Part shown: positions 1 to 8,156 of the stretch, piece after piece
How positions within the stretch are numbered: position 1 is the first letter of the stretch
Layout of the letters: each line of letters begins with the position of its first letter
NCBI RefSeq assembly: GCF_004362045.1
Contig: NZ_SNWX01000030.1
Span: 1 to 39,523 of the forward strand
Length of the DNA stretch: 39,523 bases
Source: Halanaerobium saccharolyticum
Lineage (GTDB): Bacteria; Bacillota; Halanaerobiia; Halanaerobiales; Halanaerobiaceae
Reading direction: 5' to 3'
Position numbers and translations under genes: made by a program
The notes under the pieces: model-generated
What the model saw: the letters and a program-made list of their open reading frames with translations, nothing else
Database searches by the model: none
Told to the model about the DNA's origin: nothing

Positions 1-94
1 TAATTAATTCTTAATGAACCGCCCAGTACCGAACGGTACGCTGTGGTGGTGTGAGAGGACGGGGAATAAACTAATTATTTCCCTCCTACTCGAT
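1..94 (+). mobile_element. Group IIC intron, 3' end (domains V and VI)
   Basis: The 5' part lies outside the window. Bases 19-49 fold as a domain V hairpin: CCGCC (19-23) pairs with GGTGG (45-49) and GTACC (26-30) with GGTAC (35-39). A CGC at 20-22 agrees with the catalytic triad described for group IIC introns. It is followed by GTGTGAGAGGACGGGG, an AT-rich loop and CCCTCCTACTCGAT, which pair as domain VI; this 3' end is typical of bacterial IIC introns. The intron end is placed at about 94. Stop codons at the left edge are compatible with the maturase gene having ended just upstream. The malF-like gene starts 21 bases later, so the intron sits inside or at the edge of a sugar-transport operon. 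Confidence 0.88.
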
Positions 95-115
95 TTAATA
101 TGAGGAGGTTTACTG

Positions 116-1186
116 ATGGCAAAAAAGGGGATGTCGAAGTTAGGAAAAGAGGAACAAAAACTTGCTCTTAAATTATTGACTCCAACCTTAATTGTTTTAT
201 TGGTAATTGCTGTTTATCCATTAGGGCAGGTTTTTTATACCAGTTTTACCAATCGGACTTTTGCAGGTACAGGAACAACAGAATTTATAGGTTTAGAAAA
301 TTATCAAAAATTACTGTCTTTTTCTATTGAAGAATTACCACCAGTAATAGATGAAGAAACAGGTAAGATTAAAGTTGATGAAGAAACGGGTGAGCAGATT
401 TTCAAAACTCCTATACAGGTATTACCAAGACAGCCAGAACTGCATCGACCCGTATATATATTTAGTTTTTTTGGCAATAAGTATGTGATTGGAGCTGTTA
501 CTCCAGATTTTATCAGTGCTGTTTTTAATACAATAATTTTTACTATTTTTTCAGTTTTAATAGAAACATTATTGGGTCTGGGAGTAGCTTTAGTAGTAAA
601 TAGTGAGTTTAAGGGAAGAGGAATGATGAGAGCAGTTATGCTTGTTCCCTGGGCTGTAATAACTGTAGTTTCAGCTAAAATGTGGCAGTGGATGTTCCAG
701 CCAACAAGAGCTGGATTGTTTAATATGCTGCTGGACAAATTTGGTATAGGATCCGGTAATTTTTCTTTCCTGACCAATCCCAGCCTCCAGATGCCTGCTA
801 TTATTGCTGTTGATGTCTGGAAAACAACTCCATTTATGGCATTACTCCTCCTGGCGGGTTTACAGCTGATTCCGCAGGAATTATATGAAGCCGCAGAAGT
901 TGATGGAGCAAGTAAAGTGCGTCAATTCTTTACTATCACATTACCACTATTAAAGCCCTCTGTTGCAGTGGCTTTGATTTTTAGAACTTTAGATTCATTG
1001 AGAGTTTTTGATGTATTTCAGGTATTATTAGCTCAAAAACGCTACTCAATGGCCAGTTTTAATTATTTTCAGCTTATTTCTGCCAGACAGATGGGAATGG
1101 CTTCAGCTATCGGAGTTATTATTTTCATCTTAATATTCTTTTTTGCCTTAGCTTACATGAAAGCACTGGGAGTTGATACAGAATGA
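116..1186 (+). CDS. Sugar ABC transporter permease, MalF-like
   Basis: Inner-membrane subunit of a carbohydrate ABC importer (CUT1 family). A first membrane segment lies near residues 21-41. A hydrophilic loop of about 90 residues follows (to about 135), which is long for small MalF homologues and holds an imperfect internal repeat around DEETGKIKVDEETGEQI. Five further membrane segments come after it. The EAA loop that docks on the ATPase is clear near residues 257-280 (YEAAEVDGAS then LPLLKP). The start is supported by AGGAGG at 103-108. It overlaps the next permease gene by four bases (ATGA), which implies translational coupling. With the GH65 phosphorylase downstream, an alpha-glucodisaccharide such as maltose, trehalose or kojibiose is the likely substrate; this is inference. 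No binding-protein or ATPase gene is in view. Confidence 0.9.
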   Translation: MAKKGMSKLGKEEQKLALKLLTPTLIVLLVIAVYPLGQVFYTSFTNRTFAGTGTTEFIGLENYQKLLSFSIEELPPVIDEETGKIKVDEETGEQIFKTPIQVLPRQPELHRPVYIFSFFGNKYVIGAVTPDFISAVFNTIIFTIFSVLIETLLGLGVALVVNSEFKGRGMMRAVMLVPWAVITVVSAKMWQWMFQPTRAGLFNMLLDKFGIGSGNFSFLTNPSLQMPAIIAVDVWKTTPFMALLLLAGLQLIPQELYEAAEVDGASKVRQFFTITLPLLKPSVAVALIFRTLDSLRVFDVFQVLLAQKRYSMASFNYFQLISARQMGMASAIGVIIFILIFFFALAYMKALGVDTE

Positions 1187-2049
1187 GTAGAACTCAAAAG
1201 AAAGTACTTAAAAAAATATTGTTTTATTTTGTGCTGGGAATAATAATTGTTTACTTATTATTTCCATTTTACTGGGCTGTAAACTCGTCTTTAAAATCTC
1301 AGGCTCAGCTTTCAATGACACCAGCTACTTTAATACCTAGAGATCCTGATACTGGTGAAATATCAATTTTTACCCGTAATTATTTTGCAATTTTTAAAAA
1401 TGGACAGTTTTTACGTGGTTTAGTAAACAGTTCTATTGTTGCAACCTCAACAACTATCTTATCATTAATAGTAGGTTCTTTTGCAGCTTTTTCTTTAGGA
1501 AAATTACGATTTAAGGGTAAAGAACCAGCTTTATATGTGATTTTAGCAATGACGATGTTTCCTCAGGTGACTGTATTATCTGGTTTATATGCAGTAATTA
1601 ATGCTCTTAATTTAAGTGCTCGTTTTAGTATGATCTTTACTTATATGCTGTTTACTCTACCTTTTACCACCTGGGTTTTAACATCATTTTTTAGAGATCT
1701 GCCCAAGGAAATTATGCAGTCAGCTCAGGTGGATGGAGCAACTCCATTTCAGACTTTTCATATGATCTTATTACCATTAACTGCTCCTGCTTTAGTTACC
1801 ACCGGTCTTTTAGCATTTATTCAGGCCTGGAATGAGTATCTATTTGCGCTCACATTTACATCTATTGATCCAAGTGCCAGGACAGTTCCAGTTGCTATCC
1901 AGTATTTCTCGGGGGAATTTGCCCGGCAGGAGCCATTTGGAGAAATTATGGCTGCTGCAGTTGTTGTTACAATTCCAATTGTAGTTTTAGTATTAATTTT
2001 CCAGAAACGTATTGTTGCTGGTTTAACCGCAGGTGCTGTTAAAGGTTAA
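1183..2049 (+). CDS. Sugar ABC transporter permease, MalG-like
   Basis: Second permease of the same CUT1 importer, 288 residues, the usual size for MalG-type subunits. An N-terminal membrane anchor (about 13-31) is followed by a short periplasmic stretch and five more membrane segments. The EAA loop near residue 178 reads MQSAQVDGATPF and then LLPLTAP. The C-terminus, FQKRIVAGLTAGAVKG, is typical of MalG-type proteins, where this tail reaches the nucleotide-binding domain (family knowledge). The ATG lies inside the end of the upstream permease gene. The ATPase must come from elsewhere, probably a shared MalK/MsmK-type protein (inference). Confidence 0.92.
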   Translation: MSRTQKKVLKKILFYFVLGIIIVYLLFPFYWAVNSSLKSQAQLSMTPATLIPRDPDTGEISIFTRNYFAIFKNGQFLRGLVNSSIVATSTTILSLIVGSFAAFSLGKLRFKGKEPALYVILAMTMFPQVTVLSGLYAVINALNLSARFSMIFTYMLFTLPFTTWVLTSFFRDLPKEIMQSAQVDGATPFQTFHMILLPLTAPALVTTGLLAFIQAWNEYLFALTFTSIDPSARTVPVAIQYFSGEFARQEPFGEIMAAAVVVTIPIVVLVLIFQKRIVAGLTAGAVKG

Positions 2050-2132
2050 AATGATAGACTGGACTGAAAGTTATTTTAAGATATTTGTTTTAAGAAATAT
2101 ATATCTGGCTGATTAGAAATTAGAGAAAATAA

Positions 2133-2184
2133 GGCCATCCGGGTTATGAGTTTTCTGTAACTGGATGGCCTGCTCTATTTTTTG
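2133..2184 (+). terminator. Intrinsic terminator after the permease genes
   Basis: GGCCATCC (2133-2140) pairs with GGATGGCC (2163-2170), and the stem continues inward through GTTA/TAAC. A T-rich tract follows at 2177-2183 after seven unpaired bases. The gap between stem and T-tract makes it less than ideal. It would separate the transporter genes from the GH65 gene or lower its expression. Confidence 0.65.
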
Positions 2185-2263
2185 TTATCTTAATAGAAAA
2201 TGTCTCAACTTTAAATGGCTGGATGTACTTGAATAAAAGTTTATATATACAGGAGGTATTAAA

Positions 2264-4570
2264 TTGAACTACGAAGATTTTTTCAGCATTAAAGATGACT
2301 GGAATTTACAAATTGAAGGTTTAAAAGAAGAACAATTTGTTCATTATGGGAGTAATTTATTATGTGGTAATGGCTATTTAGGCTATCGAGGAACTCTAGA
2401 TGAATGGGATAAGGAACAGTATCAGGCCTGTGTAATAACAGATACATATGATCTTGCAGATGGGAAATGGAAAGAACTATCTAATTCACCCAATGCACTA
2501 ACAACAGAGTTAAGAGTGGATGGTCAAAAATTTGGAGATTACCCAGAACAGGATCAGATGATTACTGAGTTAAATTTTAATTATAAATATGGTATTTTCA
2601 GGAGAAAATCTAAATCGAAAACAGTTAATGATCTTGAAATTGTTTCAGAAAGATTTGCTTCCTATGACAATTTACATCTGATAGCAAATAATTATCAAAT
2701 AAGTAAAATTAAGAAGAAAAAAATAGAATTAAAGCTTGGAATAAATGGCGATGTCTGGGATTTAAATGGACCTCATCTTGAAAACTTTAAAGGTGAATAC
2801 GATTCCCAAAAAAACATTTTATATTTAAAGGCTAACACAGTAGAGAGTAAAATACCTCTAGTAACAGCTCTTTCTTTTAAGCTTATAAAAGGTAAAATAA
2901 AGAATTTAAAAGTTGAAAATGAAAAAAAATCAATTTATTTATTGTTGAATATTGAAGCAGAAGCAGAAAAAATAGAGCTGGAAAGAAATATGATAGTTTA
3001 TTCCGGAAATGATCGAGAGAATCCACTGAGTTCTGCAATAAAGGATGCTGAGTTAACTCTGGAATTGGGCTATCAAAAACTAAAAGAAAAACATCAGGCA
3101 GTCTGGGATGAAAAATGGAAACTAATGGATATTGAAATTAAAGGGAATCTTCTGGATCAGCTGGCCGTTAGATTCAATCTTTATCATAACATTATTGCTG
3201 CACCTGCCCACAGTGAGCATTTGCCAATTGGAGCTCGAGGTCTATCCTGTCAGGCTTACCAGGGAGCTGCTTTCTGGGATCAAGAAATATTCAATTTACC
3301 AATGTTTTTGTTTACAGAAACAGAAACTGCAAAAAATATTTTAAAATATAGATATCATACTTTAAATGGGGCTAGAAAAAAAGCTAAAGATTTGGGCTAT
3401 GAAGGAGCATTTTATGCCTGGATATCAGGTAAAAGTGGAAAAGAATTGTGCCCCTCTTTTTTCTTTAAAGATGTAATCAGCGGTCGTAAAATTAGAAATC
3501 ATTTTAATGACTGGCAGATCCATGTGTCTCCGGATATCAGTTATGCAATCTGGAACTACTATCTGGCAAGCGGGGATCTTGATTTTGTAATTAATTATGG
3601 GGCGGAAATTTTATTTGAAGTTGCCCGCTTTTTACATTCCAGAATTCATTTTAATCAGTATAAAGATCAGTATGAGATTATTCGACTTTTAGGCCCAGAT
3701 GAGTATCATGAAAATGTAGATAATAATGCTTTTACTAACTATCAGTCTCAATTTGCGCTAAAAAAAGCTATTTATTTCTATTATAAGATGGAAAATGAGT
3801 ATCCAGAAAAACTGCAGCAGCTAATAGAAAAAATTCAACTTAGTGAGTCAGAAGTTACAGCCTGGCAGGAAATTTCCGAAAAGATCTATTTACCTCAGCC
3901 TGATCAAAATAATTTAATTGAACAATTTGATGACTATTTTGACTTAGAAGATACTACAGCCGAAGTATTAGAAAACCGATTAATTGATCAGGAAGAATAC
4001 TGGGGCTGGCCAAATGGAGTTGCCGTTTTTACTCAGGTAATTAAACAGGCTGATATAATACAGCTATTTACCTTACATGATATATTTTCTGAGGAAGTAC
4101 TGACTGCCAATTATGATTATTATGAACCACGAACTCAGCACGGTTCTTCTTTAAGCCCTTCTCAATATGCAGTTGTTGCTGCTAGACTGGGAAGAGCAGA
4201 AGAATGCTATGATTATTTTAAAAAATCGGCTTTTATTGATTTAATGAGTACTAATAAAGCTGTCAGTGGAGGTACTTTTATTGGAGGGATCCATACTGCA
4301 GCAGCCGGTGGAATCTGGCAGTTAATAGTTAATGGTTTTGCCGGTATGAAAATTGATAAAAGAGGACTCTCATTTAAACCAGTACTCTGTCAGGACTGGA
4401 AAGAAGTTAACTTTAATTTAAATTATCAGGATAAAAAATTTAAAGCAGTTTTAGGACAGAATAGTTTCAAATTAACAGCAGCTGTTGAAAACAATGAAAT
4501 ACTTAAATTTAGTGTTTTTGAAAAAGAATATACTCTTAAGCCTGGAAAAGAAGTTAAGATTAAATTTTAA
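2264..4570 (+). CDS. Glycoside hydrolase family 65 disaccharide phosphorylase
   Basis: Cytoplasmic inverting phosphorylase that splits an alpha-glucodisaccharide with phosphate to give beta-glucose 1-phosphate and glucose (family knowledge). At 768 residues it has the full family length: N-terminal beta-sandwich, linker, (alpha/alpha)6 barrel and small C-terminal beta domain. Visible signatures are GAAFWDQEIFNLPMF near 335 (usually WDTE), GPDEYHENVDNNAFTN at 477-492 with the catalytic acid region, HGSSLSPSQYAVVAARLG near 626, and GGIHTAAAGGIWQLIVNGFAG near 675. The start is a TTG with AGGAGGT at 2251-2257. Maltose, trehalose, kojibiose or nigerose specificity cannot be decided by eye; the GIHTAA form recalls kojibiose-type enzymes. 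The beta-phosphoglucomutase gene that often accompanies GH65 is absent, and an IS follows directly. Confidence 0.93.
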   Translation: MNYEDFFSIKDDWNLQIEGLKEEQFVHYGSNLLCGNGYLGYRGTLDEWDKEQYQACVITDTYDLADGKWKELSNSPNALTTELRVDGQKFGDYPEQDQMITELNFNYKYGIFRRKSKSKTVNDLEIVSERFASYDNLHLIANNYQISKIKKKKIELKLGINGDVWDLNGPHLENFKGEYDSQKNILYLKANTVESKIPLVTALSFKLIKGKIKNLKVENEKKSIYLLLNIEAEAEKIELERNMIVYSGNDRENPLSSAIKDAELTLELGYQKLKEKHQAVWDEKWKLMDIEIKGNLLDQLAVRFNLYHNIIAAPAHSEHLPIGARGLSCQAYQGAAFWDQEIFNLPMFLFTETETAKNILKYRYHTLNGARKKAKDLGYEGAFYAWISGKSGKELCPSFFFKDVISGRKIRNHFNDWQIHVSPDISYAIWNYYLASGDLDFVINYGAEILFEVARFLHSRIHFNQYKDQYEIIRLLGPDEYHENVDNNAFTNYQSQFALKKAIYFYYKMENEYPEKLQQLIEKIQLSESEVTAWQEISEKIYLPQPDQNNLIEQFDDYFDLEDTTAEVLENRLIDQEEYWGWPNGVAVFTQVIKQADIIQLFTLHDIFSEEVLTANYDYYEPRTQHGSSLSPSQYAVVAARLGRAEECYDYFKKSAFIDLMSTNKAVSGGTFIGGIHTAAAGGIWQLIVNGFAGMKIDKRGLSFKPVLCQDWKEVNFNLNYQDKKFKAVLGQNSFKLTAAVENNEILKFSVFEKEYTLKPGKEVKIKF

Positions 4571-4624
4571 AAATTAAAATTAATTATAAAAATTTGGAAG
4601 CTAATGTTTTTAAATAAAAATAAA

Positions 4625-4645
4625 CTTGAATTCGGCAAGTAAAAA
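4625..4645 (+). repeat. Left terminal inverted repeat of the IS1380 element
   Basis: The sequence CTTGAATTCGGCAAGTAAAA continues with one more A. It is the exact reverse complement of 6335-6355. Confidence 0.93.
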
Positions 4646-4711
4646 TACCGAATGCAGTTATGATAGTCTTTAAACAGAAAATCTAGTTCAAATTTTTTTG
4701 AATAAAAAAAT

Positions 4712-4783
4712 AGAATCTCCCTTAAGGTTTGTGGTAAAATGTTTTTAGCACAAAAACCATACCAAAACCAAAAAGGAGATTCT
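4712..4783 (+). promoter_or_regulatory. Hairpin sequestering the transposase RBS on read-through RNA
   Basis: AGAATCTCC (4712-4720) is perfectly complementary to GGAGATTCT (4775-4783), which contains the transposase Shine-Dalgarno core. Weaker inner pairing is possible (GGTTT...TGGTA with TACCAAAACC). An extended -10 element TGGTAAAAT lies at 4732-4740, so a transcript from the IS's own promoter would start near 4747 and lack the left arm. Only RNA entering from outside, for example from the GH65 gene, would form the hairpin. The pairing is seen directly; the regulatory role is inferred by analogy with IS10 and IS50. Confidence 0.65.
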
Positions 4784-4786
4784 GAT

Positions 4787-6154
4787 ATGAGTTTACCACA
4801 AAACAACAATAAAATAAATAGTTTTAACAAATTGAATATTCCAGCTAAATTTGATAGTGATACTGTGTCCAGTTGTCCAGCTTTTTCTTATCTGGAAGCT
4901 GCTAAATCCTGTATAGATTTTAAATCTTTAATTTCAGATAATATTAGTTATCAAAAAGCAGCTAACGCAATCTATCAGCCTACTGATATCATTGATTTTA
5001 TGGTTGATGCATCCATCCTAGGGTATTCCCGCTTTTCTCATTATGAAAATCTTAGAGAAGATGCAGGATATCTAAAAATCAAAGAATTTAATGTTCCCAG
5101 TGAAAAAGTATGTCGTGATCTTCTGAAAGCCATGCCAGAAGAAAGTGTAAATGAACTGAGAGAGCTCAATAAAAATCTTCTAGCAACAATTGCTAAAACA
5201 CAGCCTGCTAAAGAAGTGATCCTCGATTTTGACGATACAGTCTGTACCGTTTTTGGTAATCAGGAAGGTTCCGCAAATGGATATAATCCAAGGTATAAAG
5301 GCAGACCTTCTTTTAAAGAAAAAGTGGGAATCATATCTAAAACTGATGAACTACTTAACCTGACACTGGAAGAAGGTACTCATCACAGCAACCATGAATT
5401 TCTTAGTTTCTTAGAATCCTGTATTGAGACTCTACCCAAAACCTGGTATCTAAAAAGAATCAGAGCAGATAGAGGTTTCTTTGATCAGAAAAACTTTAGA
5501 TACTGTGAAGATAACGGCATCGAATATGTCATTAAAGCTAAAATGCAAAATGGTGTCAAAAAGATTATTGATTATGTCAATGAAAATCCTGATCAATATC
5601 CCTGGGTTAAAATCGATAACACATTTAGTGTTACAGAAATTAGAGTCCCGCTAAAAAGCTGGGATAGAGAGCGTAGATTTGTTTTAATCAAAAAATCATT
5701 ACCAAAAAGCAACAAAAATGGTCAGCTTCTTTTTGAAGAGTTTACCTATGAATATCAGGCCATAGTTACTAATGTTGACTATCTAACAGCTGAAGAAGTA
5801 TTCAATGACTACAACCAACGCTGTAATATTGAAAACAAGATAGACGAGCTGAAAGAAGGCTTTGCCTTTGACCAGAACACTCAGATTAATCGCAAATGTA
5901 ATGAGCTGTATTTACTGATTAAAATGATTGCTTTTAACCTTAATAACTGGTTTAAAAGAACTTTCTTACCTGAAAGTATGCACCATCATGAGATAACAAC
6001 GTTAAGAAGGATCTTTTACAAAATAGCAGGTAATATCTGCGGCAGCGGCTGGTACAAACACATCCGCTTTGCCCCAAATAAAATACTGGAAAAAACAATT
6101 AAACATCTTAGAAAAGCGTTAACAGATTTTAGAAAGAAGGTGGTGCTAAATTAA
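4787..6154 (+). CDS. IS1380-family transposase
   Basis: DDE transposase of 455 residues, full length for IS1380. The motif block DFDDTVCTVFGNQEGSANGY holds the first catalytic Asp. The stretch RIRADRGFFDQKNF holds the second Asp. NIENKIDELKEGFAFDQ holds the catalytic Glu in its usual context. The ATG at 4787 is chosen over an in-frame ATG 48 bases upstream because AAGGAG at 4773-4778 is correctly spaced and the extra codons would overlap the predicted promoter. No frameshift or internal stop is present, so the protein may be active. Its RBS lies in the right arm of the hairpin at 4712-4783. Confidence 0.93.
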   Translation: MSLPQNNNKINSFNKLNIPAKFDSDTVSSCPAFSYLEAAKSCIDFKSLISDNISYQKAANAIYQPTDIIDFMVDASILGYSRFSHYENLREDAGYLKIKEFNVPSEKVCRDLLKAMPEESVNELRELNKNLLATIAKTQPAKEVILDFDDTVCTVFGNQEGSANGYNPRYKGRPSFKEKVGIISKTDELLNLTLEEGTHHSNHEFLSFLESCIETLPKTWYLKRIRADRGFFDQKNFRYCEDNGIEYVIKAKMQNGVKKIIDYVNENPDQYPWVKIDNTFSVTEIRVPLKSWDRERRFVLIKKSLPKSNKNGQLLFEEFTYEYQAIVTNVDYLTAEEVFNDYNQRCNIENKIDELKEGFAFDQNTQINRKCNELYLLIKMIAFNLNNWFKRTFLPESMHHHEITTLRRIFYKIAGNICGSGWYKHIRFAPNKILEKTIKHLRKALTDFRKKVVLN

Positions 6155-6334
6155 AACCACCAGTACAGTTTAGACTGATTTTTAAGCTATGAAAACCATA
6201 GTTTAGTTAAGTGCGTCTAAAATCTGGAAGCTGGAAATTTTTTTAACTGGTTATTTAAATTAAGACTAAATATTTAATTTTAATAGATTGGAATGATTTT
6301 TTAACGGCAAAAATCTAAAAAGAACTACTTTAAC

Positions 6335-6355
6335 TTTTTACTTGCCGAATTCAAG
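6335..6355 (+). repeat. Right terminal inverted repeat of the IS1380 element
   Basis: TTTTTACTTGCCGAATTCAA plus a final G, a perfect match in inverted orientation to 4625-4645. The flank at 6356-6387 is a run of AAATA-type units that also occurs left of the element, so the target site was low-complexity sequence. Confidence 0.93.
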
Positions 6356-6381
6356 ATAAATAAAAATAAATAAAAATAAAT

Positions 6382-6409
6382 AAAAAAGGCTCCCATTTAT
6401 CAGGGAGCC
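6382..6409 (-). terminator. Intrinsic terminator of the ABC operon
   Basis: Read on the minus strand, GGCTCCC (6409-6403) and GGGAGCC (6394-6388) form a 7-bp GC-rich stem with an 8-base loop, followed by TTTTTT (6387-6382). It closes the minus-strand transporter operon, 22 bases after its last stop codon. Confidence 0.88.
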
Positions 6410-6430
6410 TGACTAATTAAATCTATTTTA

Positions 6431-7228
6431 TTAAACTGAGAGCAGCATGCGGTCATTATTAAATTTACCACCGTGTTTAATTTCAAACATTTTCAGCAGT
6501 TTTTCTATTGTAAGTTCCTCTTTTTCTTCAGCTTTAATATCATAAATAATTTGGCCGTCATCCATCATAATCAAACGATTGCCCATCTTAATAGCATCTT
6601 CCATATTATGAGTGATCATTAAAGTAGTTATATTGTTTTCATTGACCAATTCTGCAGTTAAGTTTTTAATTTTAATTGCTGTTGCAGGATCTAGAGCGGC
6701 TGTATGCTCATCCAATAATAACAGACGCGGATTGGCTACAGTAGCCATCAAAAGTGTTAAGGCCTGCCTCTGACCTCCAGATAGAAGCTTAACTTTGGTT
6801 GTCAGCCTTTTTTCTAGTCCCAGATCAATTTTTTCCAGATGTTTACGCATAATTTCTCTTTTATGTTTACTTAAACCCCATTTAAGAGAAAGATTATTAC
6901 TTTTAGAAATTGCCAGTGACAGATTTTCTTCGATTGTCATTTCGGGGGAAGTTCCGGCTAGTGGATTCTGAAAAACACGTCCAATCTCTTGAGCACATTT
7001 ATACTCAGATTTTTTTGTGATATCCTCATTATCCAGAATAATAGTACCATTTTCAACGGGAAAAACCCCGGCAATAGAATTTAAAAGAGTTGACTTACCT
7101 GCTCCGTTACTACCTACTATTGTAATAAAATCTCCTTCATTAACAGTTAAATCAATTTTATTAATTGCTATATTCTCATTTGGAGTACCTCTGTAAAATA
7201 TTTTTTCTAAATTTTTGACTTTCAGCAT
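6431..7228 (-). CDS. ABC transporter ATP-binding protein (TrpZ-type)
   Basis: ATPase of an importer of the COG2984/COG4120/COG1101 type, annotated in other firmicutes as a putative tryptophan/tyrosine transporter. All ABC motifs are present: Walker A GSNGAGKST near residue 38, signature LSGGQRQALTL near 149, Walker B LLLLDEHTAALDP near 170, and H-loop ITHN near 205. Length is 265 residues. GAGGTGATAAAAAATG supports the start at 7228. It lies 6 bases after the permease stop codon, so the two are co-translated. Substrate is not proven; amino acid is the family expectation. Confidence 0.9.
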   Translation of the reverse strand: MLKVKNLEKIFYRGTPNENIAINKIDLTVNEGDFITIVGSNGAGKSTLLNSIAGVFPVENGTIILDNEDITKKSEYKCAQEIGRVFQNPLAGTSPEMTIEENLSLAISKSNNLSLKWGLSKHKREIMRKHLEKIDLGLEKRLTTKVKLLSGGQRQALTLLMATVANPRLLLLDEHTAALDPATAIKIKNLTAELVNENNITTLMITHNMEDAIKMGNRLIMMDDGQIIYDIKAEEKEELTIEKLLKMFEIKHGGKFNNDRMLLSV

Positions 7229-7234
7229 TTTTTA

Positions 7235-8101
7235 TCACCTCAATGCTTTTTTTATTCTTGGAGTTGATAGGAAAATAATAACCAGAATAGCTGTTAATAA
7301 TTTTAAATCAGAAGCTGCAAGTCCCAGGTTCAGAGCAATAGAAATACTGAAACGATAAAGAATTGAACCAATAATAACTCCCATAGTTGCAATCATAATG
7401 GACCTTTCTCCTATTACAACCTCACCAATGATTACTGATGCCAGACCGGCCACAATTGTACCAACTCCCATATTTACATCTGCAAATCCCTGATACTGAC
7501 CAACAAGAGCACCGGAAAGAGCAACTAAAGCGTTGGAAATTATTAATCCCAGCATTTTCATAGAATTTGTACTGATTCCCATACTTCTAATCATCTGCGG
7601 GTTATCTCCAGTAGCTCTCAGAGCAAAACCAATCTGGGTATTTAAAAATGCATCCAGAACTAATTTAACAGCAACTATTATTACAATTAACAAGAGTAAA
7701 TTATTCCAGGGATAAGGGACACCAAGATCTCTAATAAAAGAGAAAATTGTATCCTTTCCTATCAGCGGTATATTAGGCCTGCCCATTACCCTCAGGTTAA
7801 TAGAATACAAAGAAGTCATAGTCAAAATACCGGATAGAAGAGGAGCAATTTTTAATTTAGTATTTAAAAAACCTGTAATTGCTCCGGCAAAGCCACCTGC
7901 AATGATAGCTGCTCCCAGTGACAAAAATGGATTCATCCCCATTGTGAGTAATCTTGCCGAAACAGCAGCTCCCAGAGGAAGGCTGCCGTCTACAGTAAGA
8001 TCCGCAAAATCAAGGATTCTAAAAGATATAAATACCCCCAGAGCCATGATTCCGAAAGCCAGACCCTGTTCTAAAGACGTAATTGCAAAACTTAGATTCA
8101 T
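7235..8101 (-). CDS. ABC transporter permease (TrpY-type)
   Basis: Integral membrane subunit of the same importer, 288 residues, with about eight hydrophobic segments resembling the branched-chain amino acid/ribose permease superfamily. Recognisable parts are LDFADLTVDGSLPLGAA near 35 and GFALRATGDNPQMIRSMGI near 165, the conserved cytoplasmic loop. I start it at the ATG at 8101, since GAGGTG lies 5 bases upstream. A GTG twelve bases further up would overlap this Shine-Dalgarno sequence. It is 55 bases after the binding-protein gene. Confidence 0.9.
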   Translation of the reverse strand: MNLSFAITSLEQGLAFGIMALGVFISFRILDFADLTVDGSLPLGAAVSARLLTMGMNPFLSLGAAIIAGGFAGAITGFLNTKLKIAPLLSGILTMTSLYSINLRVMGRPNIPLIGKDTIFSFIRDLGVPYPWNNLLLLIVIIVAVKLVLDAFLNTQIGFALRATGDNPQMIRSMGISTNSMKMLGLIISNALVALSGALVGQYQGFADVNMGVGTIVAGLASVIIGEVVIGERSIMIATMGVIIGSILYRFSISIALNLGLAASDLKLLTAILVIIFLSTPRIKKALR

Positions 8102-8156
8102 AACACACCTCACATCATTTCTAAACTACATATTTTATTTAAAATAATTCTTAATT

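Larger units (their letters stand above)
4625..6355 (+). mobile_element. Complete IS1380-family insertion sequence
   Basis: A 1731-bp element bounded by perfect 21-bp inverted repeats (4625-4645 and 6335-6355). It is flanked by a direct repeat ATAAA (4620-4624 and 6356-6360), read as a 5-bp target duplication. It carries one transposase gene on the plus strand. Length, duplication size and transposase motifs all fit the IS1380 family. The target was an AT-rich gap between the convergent GH65 gene and the ABC operon, so no gene is visibly broken. Perfect ends and an intact reading frame suggest a recent insertion. Confidence 0.93.

Noticed and set aside
304-777. Minus-strand open frame inside the malF-like gene
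   Set aside because: Shadow of the plus-strand coding sequence; no RBS and no recognisable protein.
2057-2116. Small peptide gene after the MalG-like gene (ATG at 2050)
   Set aside because: About 21 codons, no RBS, no recognisable sequence.
4739-4786. Upstream ATG for the transposase
   Set aside because: It has no Shine-Dalgarno sequence and overlaps the predicted -10; the ATG at 4787 has AAGGAG at the right distance.
6356-6387. Short tandem repeat or CRISPR-like array of AAATA units
   Set aside because: Simple low-complexity sequence flanking the IS on both sides; units are about 10 bases without spacers.
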